Assembly (NCBI RefSeq): GCF_001642795.1
Contig: NZ_LKEH01000017.1
Location: 1 to 64,000, forward strand
Length of the DNA: 64,000 nucleotides
Direction of reading: 5' to 3'
Source of the DNA: Pseudomonas viridiflava
GTDB lineage: Bacteria; Pseudomonadota; Gammaproteobacteria; Pseudomonadales; Pseudomonadaceae
In this document: piece by piece, positions 16,475 to 24,163 of the stretch
How positions within the stretch are numbered: the stretch's first letter is position 1
Layout of the letters: the number at the start of each line of letters is the position of its first letter
The notes under the pieces: generated by a model
Database searches by the model: none
What the model was told of the DNA's origin: nothing
What the model saw: the letters and a program-made list of their open reading frames with translations, nothing else
Translations under genes and position numbers: made by a program

Positions 16475-17098
16475 TCACGAGATACCGTTTCGTCCGTACA
16501 ACAGATAGCCCGGCCGATGACTGAGCCGTTCGTAATACCCATTGACTGCAGGCAGGTCGGGATGCTCGAAGGGCGTTTCGAACCAGCGATTGACTGAAAG
16601 CCCGACAGCAATGTCAGCCAGAGAAAACTGCTCGCCAGCCACATAAGTACCGGTCTTTTCGAGCTGGCTGTTCAGCACTTGCATGTGCCTGGACCACATG
16701 GAAAGCGACGCAGCAACTGCGTCTGCATCCTGAAAATTGGCCGAGCGGCGTGCCAGTGACATGAAGGCATAAGTCCATGACGTGTTGAGGTCAGAGCTCT
16801 GCCAGTCCATCCACTGATCAACCCGTGCCCGTGCCTTCGGCGCCCTGGAATAAAGGTGCTCGCCGCCATACTGACCGGCCAGATAACGGATGATGGTGTT
16901 GGATTCCCACAGCACGAAATCACCGTCAATGATGACTGGCACCATGGCGTTGGGATTAAGCCTGAGGAACGCTGCACTGTTGGTCGATCTGAAATCGCTG
17001 CCCCAGTCTTCCTGGGTGAACGGTATTGCCAGTTCCTCGCATGCCCACAATACCTTCCGCACGTTGATGGAAGACGCCTTGCCCAATATGCGTAACAT
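16475..17098 (-). CDS. Glutathione S-transferase family protein
   Basis: A 207-residue protein with an N-terminal thioredoxin-like GST domain ([49 protein letters not shown], with the cis-Pro and the ES pair that hold glutathione) and an all-helical C-terminal domain ending in [20 protein letters not shown]. The N-terminal serine or asparagine near residue 9-11 is the likely catalytic site. It starts 9 bases after the GNAT gene ends, with AAGGA ahead, so the two are probably co-transcribed. Confidence 0.85.
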   Translation of the reverse strand: MLRILGKASSINVRKVLWACEELAIPFTQEDWGSDFRSTNSAAFLRLNPNAMVPVIIDGDFVLWESNTIIRYLAGQYGGEHLYSRAPKARARVDQWMDWQSSDLNTSWTYAFMSLARRSANFQDADAVAASLSMWSRHMQVLNSQLEKTGTYVAGEQFSLADIAVGLSVNRWFETPFEHPDLPAVNGYYERLSHRPGYLLYGRNGIS

Positions 17099-17107
17099 TC
17101 AATGTCC

Positions 17108-17674
17108 TTATTGCGGATCCATGTCCTTCGGTTCAAAACCATTCAGCCGTTTGGCGTATAGCCGATTCTCGTGTTCTTCGCCTTGTAACACATACATCGG
17201 CGCGCCCTCGAGCCTGTAGCCCATTTGCGGATAGAAACCCAGCGCGCGATCGTTGCCCACCCAGACCGTCGCCCAAAGCAGAAGCGCGCCGCCGAGTGCG
17301 GCCTGCTGTTCGGCAGCCCTGAGCAGGCGCTTCCCTACTCCCAGCCCGGTAAACCGTTCCTGTACATACAGACGCTGCAGTTCGGCCGCCTGCGCAGTGT
17401 CGATCATTTCGTGCGCAGTCAGCAGCGCCACTTGGGCAAATCCCACCAGATGCCCATGAGATTCGGCAACGATAACGAATGTACCGGGCTGAGCAATGAT
17501 CCCGGCAATGGACGCTTGGGAAAAGGCTTCCAGCGCCTCACGAGCAATCGAATCACGAATGCCCTCAGTGGCATAAGTATCCAGAAACACCTGCAGCCCC
17601 AATACCGCCACACACAACGAATCCTCGACCACGGCTTCGCGCAGGACCAAATCAAATGAGGTGGTATTAATCAT
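17108..17674 (-). CDS. GNAT family N-acetyltransferase
   Basis: A 188-residue acetyltransferase. Motif A, which binds acetyl-CoA, is seen in ELQRLYVQERFTGLGVGKRLL (Q/R-x-x-G-x-G/A type), preceded by VGFAQVALL and followed by motif B GGALLLWATVWVGNDRALGFY. The substrate cannot be told; the closest-looking relatives act on small amines or amino acids. It is the first gene of a likely two-gene unit with the GST. The Shine-Dalgarno sequence is weak. Confidence 0.8.
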   Translation of the reverse strand: MINTTSFDLVLREAVVEDSLCVAVLGLQVFLDTYATEGIRDSIAREALEAFSQASIAGIIAQPGTFVIVAESHGHLVGFAQVALLTAHEMIDTAQAAELQRLYVQERFTGLGVGKRLLRAAEQQAALGGALLLWATVWVGNDRALGFYPQMGYRLEGAPMYVLQGEEHENRLYAKRLNGFEPKDMDPQ

Positions 17675-17779
17675 TGAGCGACTGGCCGGAAAAGGTGAAC
17701 GACGAACTCCGGATCATACATCAGGAAGGCCCCTTTATCGGCCAGCGAGCCCGGTCCAGGACCAGGCTCGAAGTGAAGT

Positions 17780-17977
17780 TCAATGCTGGAAAAGCTGTTC
17801 TTTGGCAGCCTTGATCCGTTTCTCGCGTTCCTTGACGAGTTTGTCTGCAAGGTCGGCAGCAGCGACTACCGCCTCCTCTGCCGTCTCGGTGCACGTGATC
17901 GTCGTGCTGAGCGCAGCCGCCGCATAACGATCCCAGGCAGGAACTTCGTCGTTGAAAAGTGGTGGTATTGTCGACAT
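17780..17977 (-). CDS. Small hypothetical protein, 65 residues
   Basis: An ATG at 17977 with a very strong GAGGAGG 6 bases upstream opens a 65-residue frame: an N-terminal PPLFNDEVPAWDRYAAAAL, then an Ala/Glu-rich helix ending in ADKLVKEREKRIKAAKEQLF. The second half looks like an amphipathic helix or short coiled coil. I do not recognise a family. The frame stays open further upstream but without a ribosome-binding site. A hairpin (CGAGCC.../...GGCTCG, 17746-17770) follows the stop. Confidence 0.65.
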   Translation of the reverse strand: MSTIPPLFNDEVPAWDRYAAAALSTTITCTETAEEAVVAAADLADKLVKEREKRIKAAKEQLFQH

Positions 17978-18012
17978 GGGATACCTCCTCACTGCAAGGT
18001 CTGACAGGGCGT

Positions 18013-18117
18013 CAGACTGTCTGCCAGACAGACTAGGCGGTGACGGGCAAATCGCAACCGGTCGATTGTTCGATCGACCGGTTTCATCATGGGCCTGAAG
18101 GCTATCAGCCTTCAGGC
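18013..18117. repeat. Cluster of three inverted repeats
   Basis: Three hairpins lie between the 65-residue gene and the DUF3053 gene: CTGTCTG/CAGACAG (18018-18032), AACCGGTCGAT/ATCGACCGGTT (18056-18083, 11-bp perfect stem) and GCCTGAAGGCT/AGCCTTCAGGC (18093-18117, 11-bp perfect stem). None has a clear T-tract on the minus strand. They may end transcription of the DUF3053 gene or stabilise its RNA 3' end. Confidence 0.5.
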
Positions 18118-18128
18118 AAGAGTCCGGA

Positions 18129-18830
18129 TCAGCGACCCAGCATGACAGACTGCAAGCGGGCTTGCGCCTGTTGGACGTTTTTCGCCTGTGCGTTGAGGTC
18201 CTGCAGCAACTTGTTGAGTTCGGTCTGCACGACTGGGTCATTAACTTTCGCAACCGAACCCGACAGATCGATCTGCGATTTGTGCGCATCGACATAGTCG
18301 GCAATCTTCAGCGTGCTATCGAATGTGCCATTGATTTGCGGCAGGATTTCGCGAAAGGTATTGGCCGGCACGCTGACAGTCTTGTCATAGGCCTTGTTGT
18401 AGACCGCTTTCAGATCGTCCGGCTGCTTAAGCTTCTCATGAGCGGCATCAGCCTTGGCCTGCTCTTTGGTCAGCTGCTCGCCCATATCGTTGAGGCCTGT
18501 CTGCACAGCCTTCAGGTCGGCGCGGCGCTCCATCACGTCATTCAACGAACGAATAGCGCCTTTTTGCACAAGCTCATTCAATGGCTTGACCGAAGCATCC
18601 ATCCCTGCGTTGAAATCCGAGATGACGGCATAGTGGGAACTGTAATCGCCGAAAGATTTCTTTTCATCCTCGGTCAGCGTGGGAACCCGAACGCCAGGCT
18701 TGTCGACAATGCGGGTCTGCAGGAACTGCGTGAACGCGGCGCGCTGCTCCGGCTCCTTGTCACCACAACCAGCCAGTACCAGGGGCAGCGCAACAGCCAG
18801 CAGCAGAGCAGGACGAAAAAAGGACTTCAT
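18129..18830 (-). CDS. DUF3053 family lipoprotein (YiaF-like)
   Basis: A 233-residue protein with a lipoprotein signal peptide and lipobox (LPLVLAGCGDKEPEQR; Cys about residue 22). The rest is a helical DUF3053-type domain: FTQFLQTRIVDKPGVRVPTLTEDEKKSFGDY near the start, and a long C-terminal helix with repeated Gln/Leu (LLQDLNAQAKNVQQAQARLQ). The function is unknown. The ATG at 18830 is preferred over one 19 codons upstream because it starts a proper lipoprotein signal and has GGAG ahead. Confidence 0.75.
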   Translation of the reverse strand: MKSFFRPALLLAVALPLVLAGCGDKEPEQRAAFTQFLQTRIVDKPGVRVPTLTEDEKKSFGDYSSHYAVISDFNAGMDASVKPLNELVQKGAIRSLNDVMERRADLKAVQTGLNDMGEQLTKEQAKADAAHEKLKQPDDLKAVYNKAYDKTVSVPANTFREILPQINGTFDSTLKIADYVDAHKSQIDLSGSVAKVNDPVVQTELNKLLQDLNAQAKNVQQAQARLQSVMLGR

Positions 18831-18937
18831 GTCATGGATCTCCGAGATCATAAGAATGCGTGCTCGATCAGACAGCCTGTCGAACATAAGCGAACCTATA
18901 GTCTCGCAATGCCATCATCTAGTTCCCCTGACACGCG

Positions 18938-18975
18938 TAAAAACGCCGCGCTCTTTCTGGGAAGGCGCGGCGTTT
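18938..18975 (-). terminator. Intrinsic terminator after the lipoprotein gene at 19016
   Basis: An 11-bp perfect stem (AAACGCCGCGC / GCGCGGCGTTT, 18941-18951 with 18965-18975) followed on the minus strand by TTTTTACG. It lies 40 bases after the stop of the lipoprotein gene. Confidence 0.75.
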
Positions 18976-19015
18976 GAATTCCTGAAGCCCGATACAAGAG
19001 CGTATCGGCCCGCAG

Positions 19016-19477
19016 CTACTGAACCTGCACCGAAGACTGCCCAACAGCAGAGATTGCCGAAACCGGCGCCACCGTCAGTGTCGAATTGATCTTCTCCGGT
19101 AGCGTGTACATGGCGCCGGTTGCGGGATCGACGATCAACATGCCGATCAGCCCGCCAATAACAATGTTGCCCCAGTACCAACCGTCAATGCCTGACTCGA
19201 GTGTTTGAGTGCTGCTGGTATAGCCGTCCTTGCGATAGGTGACCGTGTATTTCTCGCCGTCGAAATAACCCGCTCCAGCCCTCAGCGTCACCTCGTCAGG
19301 CGTCACGCCCGAGCGAACGGAAACGCCACCCTCATTGACGATCTCGTAAGCGGCGCCGGACGGACTGGATGTCACCGCTACCGGGTATTTCGAATCGCTG
19401 ACAATGCTCGCACAACCGGTAACGGCAAAGGCCGCGATGGCAAAGAGGAAGATTTTGAGGGGTGACGCTGGGCGCAT
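19016..19477 (-). CDS. Putative lipoprotein with a PEGA-like beta domain
   Basis: A 153-residue protein with a lipoprotein signal (FAIAAFAVTGCASIVSDSKYPV; Cys near residue 22). The following SSPSGAAYEIVNEGGVSVRSGVTPDEVTL and YTVTYRKDGYTSSTQTLE resemble the PEGA-type surface beta domain of bacterial lipoproteins. A Gly-rich hydrophobic stretch (WGNIVIGGLIGMLIVDPATGAMYTLP) follows, as in several small Pseudomonas lipoproteins. GGAG about 9 bases upstream supports the ATG. The function is unknown; an envelope location is expected. Confidence 0.7.
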   Translation of the reverse strand: MRPASPLKIFLFAIAAFAVTGCASIVSDSKYPVAVTSSPSGAAYEIVNEGGVSVRSGVTPDEVTLRAGAGYFDGEKYTVTYRKDGYTSSTQTLESGIDGWYWGNIVIGGLIGMLIVDPATGAMYTLPEKINSTLTVAPVSAISAVGQSSVQVQ

Positions 19478-19789
19478 TTTTGCAACTCCGTTGCTGGATA
19501 ATCATCAAGTTAAAATGATATCACAAAGCAATATCATAACGACATCATGCTGACTTAAATCCATGTATTTCATCGCATTACGCCTGGACACCTCATCACG
19601 ATGGCGAGCCAATCAACCGTACTCATATTCGATATTCATCTGCAACTTCGGACAACTAACAGATACAATCCGGATACATGACTAAAACAGCGATTTAACG
19701 TGGTGAACTATTTTTAGATGCAGGGTGATATCATCCAACACCAGCGTATGTAACTAACCTGCACCATATAACATCAATAAGCCATCACG
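19478..19789. other. AT-rich intergenic region with two TGATATCA palindromes
   Basis: This 312-base divergent region is clearly more AT-rich than its surroundings. The 8-bp palindrome TGATATCA occurs at 19516-19523 and 19726-19733, each with a flanking GTG/CAC-like base pair. No gene or RNA is recognisable. It presumably holds the promoters of the lipoprotein gene and of the DUF115/GT42-like gene. Confidence 0.5.
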
Positions 19790-20626
19790 ATGATTAGACA
19801 CTTTTCGAAAGTAACGGATTATCCTATGCCTGTTGCCATCGAGGTTTCCGATGATATTTGTGATCAGCAAGACTTCGGCAACTGCAAGGGCAACTCGGCG
19901 GGGCCGGTCTTTCTGGTGGGTTCAGGCGCCTCGGCAGCAGACTTCCCGATAAGGGAATTTTCCTGCATCCCCATGATTACGATGAATGGGGCAATTTCCA
20001 TGTTTACCAAGGCAGGAATCAGTCCCCACTTCTACGTCTGCTCGGACCGGGACTTCTCCAGGCAACAGCCGGAACTGTTTGCCCAGGCCATGCGCAGCAG
20101 CGACAACATCGCCTTGTGGGACAGCCAGATCGGGAAGCTCCGAGGCTCGCCCAGGGGCAATGTCTATGCGCTGAAGAAGGCCGACCGGCTGGGTGCCGCG
20201 AGCCTTTTCGAACAGCGATCCGATCTGGTCAGAAAGCTTTCACTGTTCAGCCGACGCAGCAGGGACATCGGTTTCAGCAAGGACATGAGCCTGGGCTTTT
20301 TCGACGCCCGCACCGTCATGTACCTGGCCCTGCAACTTGCCCATCACCTTGGCTTCAGCAAGGTGTTTCTGGTGGGTTTCGACATGAATCAATCGGCAGG
20401 CCGCTACTACGAAACACCTGGGGCCAGACTGTCCCCGTGCGGACTTGACCAACACTATGAATCGCGAATCCTGCCTTCCCTGAAATTGATGGCGAACTCG
20501 GTGATGGGGGACGACTTTCAAGTCTACAACCTGTCGGCGACATCCAGAGTACCGGACGACGTCATCCCCAGGCTGAGCCTGGAGGGTGTTCGACACATGC
20601 TGGGGCTTTCGGGCTATAACGGATGA
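19790..20626 (+). CDS. DUF115/GT42-like protein, possible lipopolysaccharide or surface glycan transferase
   Basis: A 278-residue soluble protein. A Rossmann-like glycine loop opens the domain (GPVFLVGSGASAADFPIREF), followed by NGAISMFTKAGISPHFYVCSDRDF, FFDARTVMYLALQLAHHLG, FSKVFLVGFDMNQSAGRYY and CGLDQHYESRILPSLKLM. This order matches the GT42 sialyltransferase / DUF115 (MptE-like) group, in which the GxDF-type strand and a downstream histidine lie in the active site. An LPS-core or surface-glycan role is inference. The gene stands alone after an AT-rich gap, away from any visible LPS cluster, which hints at separate acquisition. Confidence 0.55.
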   Translation: MIRHFSKVTDYPMPVAIEVSDDICDQQDFGNCKGNSAGPVFLVGSGASAADFPIREFSCIPMITMNGAISMFTKAGISPHFYVCSDRDFSRQQPELFAQAMRSSDNIALWDSQIGKLRGSPRGNVYALKKADRLGAASLFEQRSDLVRKLSLFSRRSRDIGFSKDMSLGFFDARTVMYLALQLAHHLGFSKVFLVGFDMNQSAGRYYETPGARLSPCGLDQHYESRILPSLKLMANSVMGDDFQVYNLSATSRVPDDVIPRLSLEGVRHMLGLSGYNG

Positions 20627-20662
20627 TGTTGCGGCATCGGAATGACCTGCGCCAACGACCAA

Positions 20663-20699
20663 CAAAAAAGGCCTGCAAGCTGACGCTTACAGGCCTTTG
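20663..20699 (-). terminator. Bidirectional terminator between the GT42-like gene and the chemoreceptor gene
   Basis: AAAGGCCTGCAAGC and GCTTACAGGCCTTT (20667-20695) form a 14-bp stem with one mismatch; the minus strand then reads TTTTTTGTT. It closes the minus-strand chemoreceptor gene and could also stop transcripts coming from the left. Confidence 0.75.
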
Positions 20700-20721
20700 A
20701 TATCAGAACAGATCCTTTGGA

Positions 20722-22683
20722 TCAGCTCACCTTGAAACGACCGACCAGCCCCTGCTGCTGTTCGGCCAGTCGAGCCAGCTCGCGGCTGGTGACGGCTGTC
20801 TGCTCGGCACCTGCGCTGACCTGAACCACCAGCGTGTTGATGTCGTTGACGTTGCGGTGGATCTCCTCGGCGACCAGACTTTGTTCTTCGGCGGCCGAAG
20901 CCACCTGAATATTGCGATCACTGATCGACGCAATGCCTTCGGCGATTTCTTCCAGCAACTCACCGGCACGCACCACGTTGCTCGCGCCCTCCTTTGCTTT
21001 GCCCAGTGTTTCCTGCATGGAACTGGCGGCCCGATCAGAGCCGGACTGCAGGTTGGCAATCATGTTCTGGATGCTGACGGTGGAATCCTGGGTTTTCTTG
21101 GCCAGGTTCCTCACTTCGTCGGCGACCACGGCGAAACCACGGCCTTGCTCGCCTGCGCGGGCAGCCTCGATGGCAGCGTTCAGTGCCAGCAGGTTGGTCT
21201 GCTCGGCAACACCACGAATCACATCCAGAACCGAAGAGATCGAATCGCTTTCACCCTTGAGCTCGCCAATGATCCGCGAGGTCTGTTCAGCCTGAACCTC
21301 CAATCCCTGAATCAGGCTGATGGTGTTTTCGATTTCAGTCTTGCCCTGCAGAGTGCTGGCATTGACGCGCTGTGACATCTCGGCGGCATCGGTGGTGCTG
21401 CGTGCGACGTCCTTGACCGTAGCGCTCATCTCGCTGATGGCAGTGGCGACCTGGTCAGTGCCCTGACGTTGCTGCGCCACGTTGTTGCTGGTCTGCAGGG
21501 CTACGGCAGATGATTGCTCGGCCGCGGTGGCGACCTGTGCGGTGGCGCTGCCAATCTCGCGGATGACTTCGCTGATCTGCAGGGCCATGTTGTCAAGATT
21601 GCGGGCAATCTCTCCAAACTCGTCCTTGCCCGTATAAAGAGTCCTGGCTGTCAGGTCACGGGTCGAAAGCGAGATCAGGGTGCGATTCACATCAACAACG
21701 GCGATCTTGATGTTGCGAATGATGACCGATGCCAGCCACAGCACGGCAATCAACATCAGGACCACGATCGCGATTGCCACGTACAGACTGCGTTCGGCGT
21801 CGGTACGCTCATCACTGGCAAGACCCACCACCATCTGCCCCAGCTCTGCCTCCACCTTGGCCATCAGGTCGATGCGAACGGTGGCCAGGTTGAACCAGTC
21901 TTCCGGCTTGATGTTGAGTGGATCACCCAGCGGCGTATCGAAACCCAGACGCTGCAGGCGCGCCACTTCCAGTGAGCCGGGCTGTTGCAGAACGGCATCC
22001 AGCTTGTTCTTGAATTCGACAGGCGACCAGCGCTGGTAGGCTTCGAAATAGCCCGAGAACTCACCGAGGTTGCGGCTGAAGCGTGACAACAGCGCTGCGT
22101 CAAAGCGGTTCTGGTTGAACGCCAGACCGAGCAATACACGCTCGCGGCCAGCGCGCTCCTTCATGTCCACGAACTGGTTGAGCGAGCTCAACCCACGCAG
22201 GATCTGTGGATCATCAATACTGGCTTCCAGAGAATAATTGAAGCCGATCAAGACTTTGATCAGGTCGGTAAAGCGGGCACCGGATTCAGTATTGTTGATT
22301 GCCTGCGAATCAACCTTGAGGCGCAGCGCGATCAGATCATCCATCGCACGAAGCACCTTGTCCGGCGCAGGAATACCCTCGGTCGTTTGCGCTCGCATCA
22401 CGCCCACCGCCTTGTCGGTTTCCTGGCGGAAGGTCTTCAGCTCGTTCTGCATGGACTTGCCACCACTTCCCAGAAATACACCGCTGGCGCCGCGTTCACG
22501 CTGGATAGTAGTAACGACATCGCTCAGTTTCTGTGCAGCATTGGTAGCGGTAACAGCCCGGTTCATGGAACCGAGCGTATCGCTTTTGTCAGCCACGAAA
22601 ATCCCCGCAAAGGCCAGAAAGCCCAGCAGAGGGAACATCAGAATAAGTAGCAGTTTGGTACTCAAAGGGGCGTTTCTAAGCAT
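20722..22683 (-). CDS. Methyl-accepting chemotaxis protein with a NIT sensor domain
   Basis: A 653-residue chemoreceptor. An N-terminal membrane segment ([22 protein letters not shown]) leads into a periplasmic NIT (nitrate/nitrite-sensing type) domain with [21 protein letters not shown] second membrane segment ([20 protein letters not shown]) precedes a HAMP domain. The cytoplasmic signalling domain has the conserved hairpin [22 protein letters not shown] that contacts CheA and CheW. Nitrate or nitrite sensing is inferred from the domain only. The ATG at 22683 is preferred, with GAGG upstream; longer in-frame starts add no family sequence. A sigma-28-like promoter lies about 130 bases upstream, fitting control with motility genes. 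Confidence 0.85.
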   Translation of the reverse strand: MLRNAPLSTKLLLILMFPLLGFLAFAGIFVADKSDTLGSMNRAVTATNAAQKLSDVVTTIQRERGASGVFLGSGGKSMQNELKTFRQETDKAVGVMRAQTTEGIPAPDKVLRAMDDLIALRLKVDSQAINNTESGARFTDLIKVLIGFNYSLEASIDDPQILRGLSSLNQFVDMKERAGRERVLLGLAFNQNRFDAALLSRFSRNLGEFSGYFEAYQRWSPVEFKNKLDAVLQQPGSLEVARLQRLGFDTPLGDPLNIKPEDWFNLATVRIDLMAKVEAELGQMVVGLASDERTDAERSLYVAIAIVVLMLIAVLWLASVIIRNIKIAVVDVNRTLISLSTRDLTARTLYTGKDEFGEIARNLDNMALQISEVIREIGSATAQVATAAEQSSAVALQTSNNVAQQRQGTDQVATAISEMSATVKDVARSTTDAAEMSQRVNASTLQGKTEIENTISLIQGLEVQAEQTSRIIGELKGESDSISSVLDVIRGVAEQTNLLALNAAIEAARAGEQGRGFAVVADEVRNLAKKTQDSTVSIQNMIANLQSGSDRAASSMQETLGKAKEGASNVVRAGELLEEIAEGIASISDRNIQVASAAEEQSLVAEEIHRNVNDINTLVVQVSAGAEQTAVTSRELARLAEQQQGLVGRFKVS

Positions 22684-23046
22684 TGCAGACCTCATGACTT
22701 GCACACTTTTGGTTAAAACGACCTCGGGCGAACGTTCTATGAAGGTGACGTTTTCTAATAGCCGAAGATGATTCAGTAGCAGCCTGCCGTAGCCTGTTTT
22801 TCCTCCGTTCGACTGTTTCGGCTGCAAAGTGCCAAGCTTGATCTGTGTGATTGCATTTAGCGGCCATGGCGGCAGCCTTTGTCAGGCGCGATGTGGTATG
22901 CCCGTCCCGCCCCACAGCGTCGAGAGCCCTCTACCTCTGTTCGAAACAGCACAGCATGGGCACCTGTCGATTTCTTCACTGGACCGCGAAACCATGCCTT
23001 TGTATAACCGGCTTACGCTCGATAACACAAAAGCGAGGGCGGAACT
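22684..23046. other. Divergent promoter region, chemoreceptor and cytochrome c genes
   Basis: This 363-base gap separates divergent genes. It contains the sigma-28-like promoter described separately; I recognise nothing else in it. Confidence 0.45.
22815..22841 (-). promoter_or_regulatory. Candidate sigma-28 (FliA) promoter of the chemoreceptor gene
   Basis: On the minus strand TCAAG is followed after 14 bases by GCCGAAAC, close to the FliA pattern TCAAG/CTAAA, N12-15, GCCGATAA (6 of 8 in the -10 box). It lies about 130 bases upstream of the receptor start. Confidence 0.55.
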
Positions 23047-23853
23047 TTGAAAACACTTATTGTGTTCGGCGCTCTGATGTTGAGCATGCCTTTGTATGCT
23101 GCTCAACTGGAACTGCAACTCGGCGAGAGCAGCCGCACCTGGCAAACCGAAGAATTGCTTACCCATCCCCAGTTGCAGGCCATTACTGTAAAAGACGATG
23201 TCTCCTACCACCGGGACATGACCTATAGCGCAGTGCCCTTGGCTGCATTGCTGACCGGAATCAAGCCTGACGATCACCTGCAGGCCGTGGCCCTGGACGG
23301 GTTTGCCGCCGAACTGGCGGCCGCCCCGCTACTCAATGACCAAGGCGCACGGGCCTGGCTGGCGATCGAGGACCCCGCCCATCCGTGGCCGCCACTGGCT
23401 GAAGGCAAGCCCGGCGCGGGGCCTTTCTATCTGGTATGGACGGATCCGCAGGCTGGAAACATCAGCCCGGAACAATGGCCATTCGAGGTGGCCAGCATCA
23501 AGCGCATGGCCTCGGTTGCAGAACGCTTCCCCGCGCTGTTGCCGGCCCCTGCTCTGAAGGTTGACGATCCGATCAATCAGGGTTTTGCCCTGTTTCAGCG
23601 AAACTGTCTGGCCTGCCATCGCTTGAACGGTGCTGGTGATGCGCAGTTCGGACCGGATTTGAATATCCCCTACAACCCGACCGAGTACCTGGGAGCGGAC
23701 TTCCTCAAACGCTACATTCGCAATCCACAGGATCTGCGGCAGTGGCCGCAGGCAAAGATGCCGGGGTTTTCGGAAGCGGTATTGCCGGATGCGGATCTGG
23801 AGAAGTTGATCGCGTATTTACAGCATATGGCTGGGCGCAAGGTAAAACCCTGA
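23047..23853 (+). CDS. Exported mono-heme cytochrome c fused to a molybdopterin-oxidoreductase-like domain
   Basis: A 268-residue protein with a signal peptide (FGALMLSMPLYAAQ). Residues about 20-165 resemble the sulfite-oxidase-like (SUOX) fold without its cofactor cysteine: AVPLAALLTGI, LQAVALDGFAAELA and GPFYLVWTDPQ are the typical blocks. The C-terminal part is a class I cytochrome c domain with heme motif CLACH and axial-Met candidate in QAKMPGF. It probably passes electrons in the periplasm; the partner enzyme is unknown. The start is TTG at 23047 (GAGGGCGG upstream), which gives a complete signal peptide. Confidence 0.75.
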   Translation: MKTLIVFGALMLSMPLYAAQLELQLGESSRTWQTEELLTHPQLQAITVKDDVSYHRDMTYSAVPLAALLTGIKPDDHLQAVALDGFAAELAAAPLLNDQGARAWLAIEDPAHPWPPLAEGKPGAGPFYLVWTDPQAGNISPEQWPFEVASIKRMASVAERFPALLPAPALKVDDPINQGFALFQRNCLACHRLNGAGDAQFGPDLNIPYNPTEYLGADFLKRYIRNPQDLRQWPQAKMPGFSEAVLPDADLEKLIAYLQHMAGRKVKP

Positions 23854-23896
23854 TCGCTTTCGTCATGGTGCGTCAGTAGAACGAAAGGCCCCTCAA

Positions 23897-24143
23897 TGGC
23901 ACGGTCTTGTGGAGAATCTGGACATCCACTTCAGCCCGCCATACAACTGTCGCCATACCTATGCGACAATGCGCGCTATGTCTGGCATGAACCCCCGCAT
24001 TTATCTCCCGGCAGCTCGGCCATAACGCGCTGATGCTGCTGTCGACGCATGCGCGATGGATCAACTCGAGCCCGGACTGGAGCGAACCGGAAAGGCTCCT
24101 GATTGGCCCTGAATGGATCCCGGCCCAAATAAGCGCACCATAA
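23897..24143 (+). pseudogene. Remnant of a phage-type tyrosine recombinase (integrase), C-terminal end, frameshifted
   Basis: The frame starting at 23897 reads ...IHFSPPYNCRHTYATMRAMSGMNP, which contains the integrase box II R-H-x-Y core. At the C5 run 23982-23986 one extra C shifts the frame. Removing one C restores NPAFISRQLGHNALMLLS, then THARWINSSPDWSEPERL to a TAA at 24143. This is the end of a tyrosine recombinase; the position of the catalytic tyrosine (STYARW in intact relatives) reads STHARW here. No N-terminal half is present, so this is a decayed scar, ending 20 bases before the ABC-F gene. The recognition is from motif memory, not a search. Confidence 0.75.
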
Positions 24144-24163
24144 GCTATTGATAGGTAAAGTAA

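Noticed and set aside
23982..23986. The C5 run that breaks the integrase remnant as a possible sequencing error hiding an intact gene
   Set aside because: Correcting it restores only the last ~80 codons; the N-terminal half is absent and the catalytic tyrosine position reads histidine, so the gene is broken either way.
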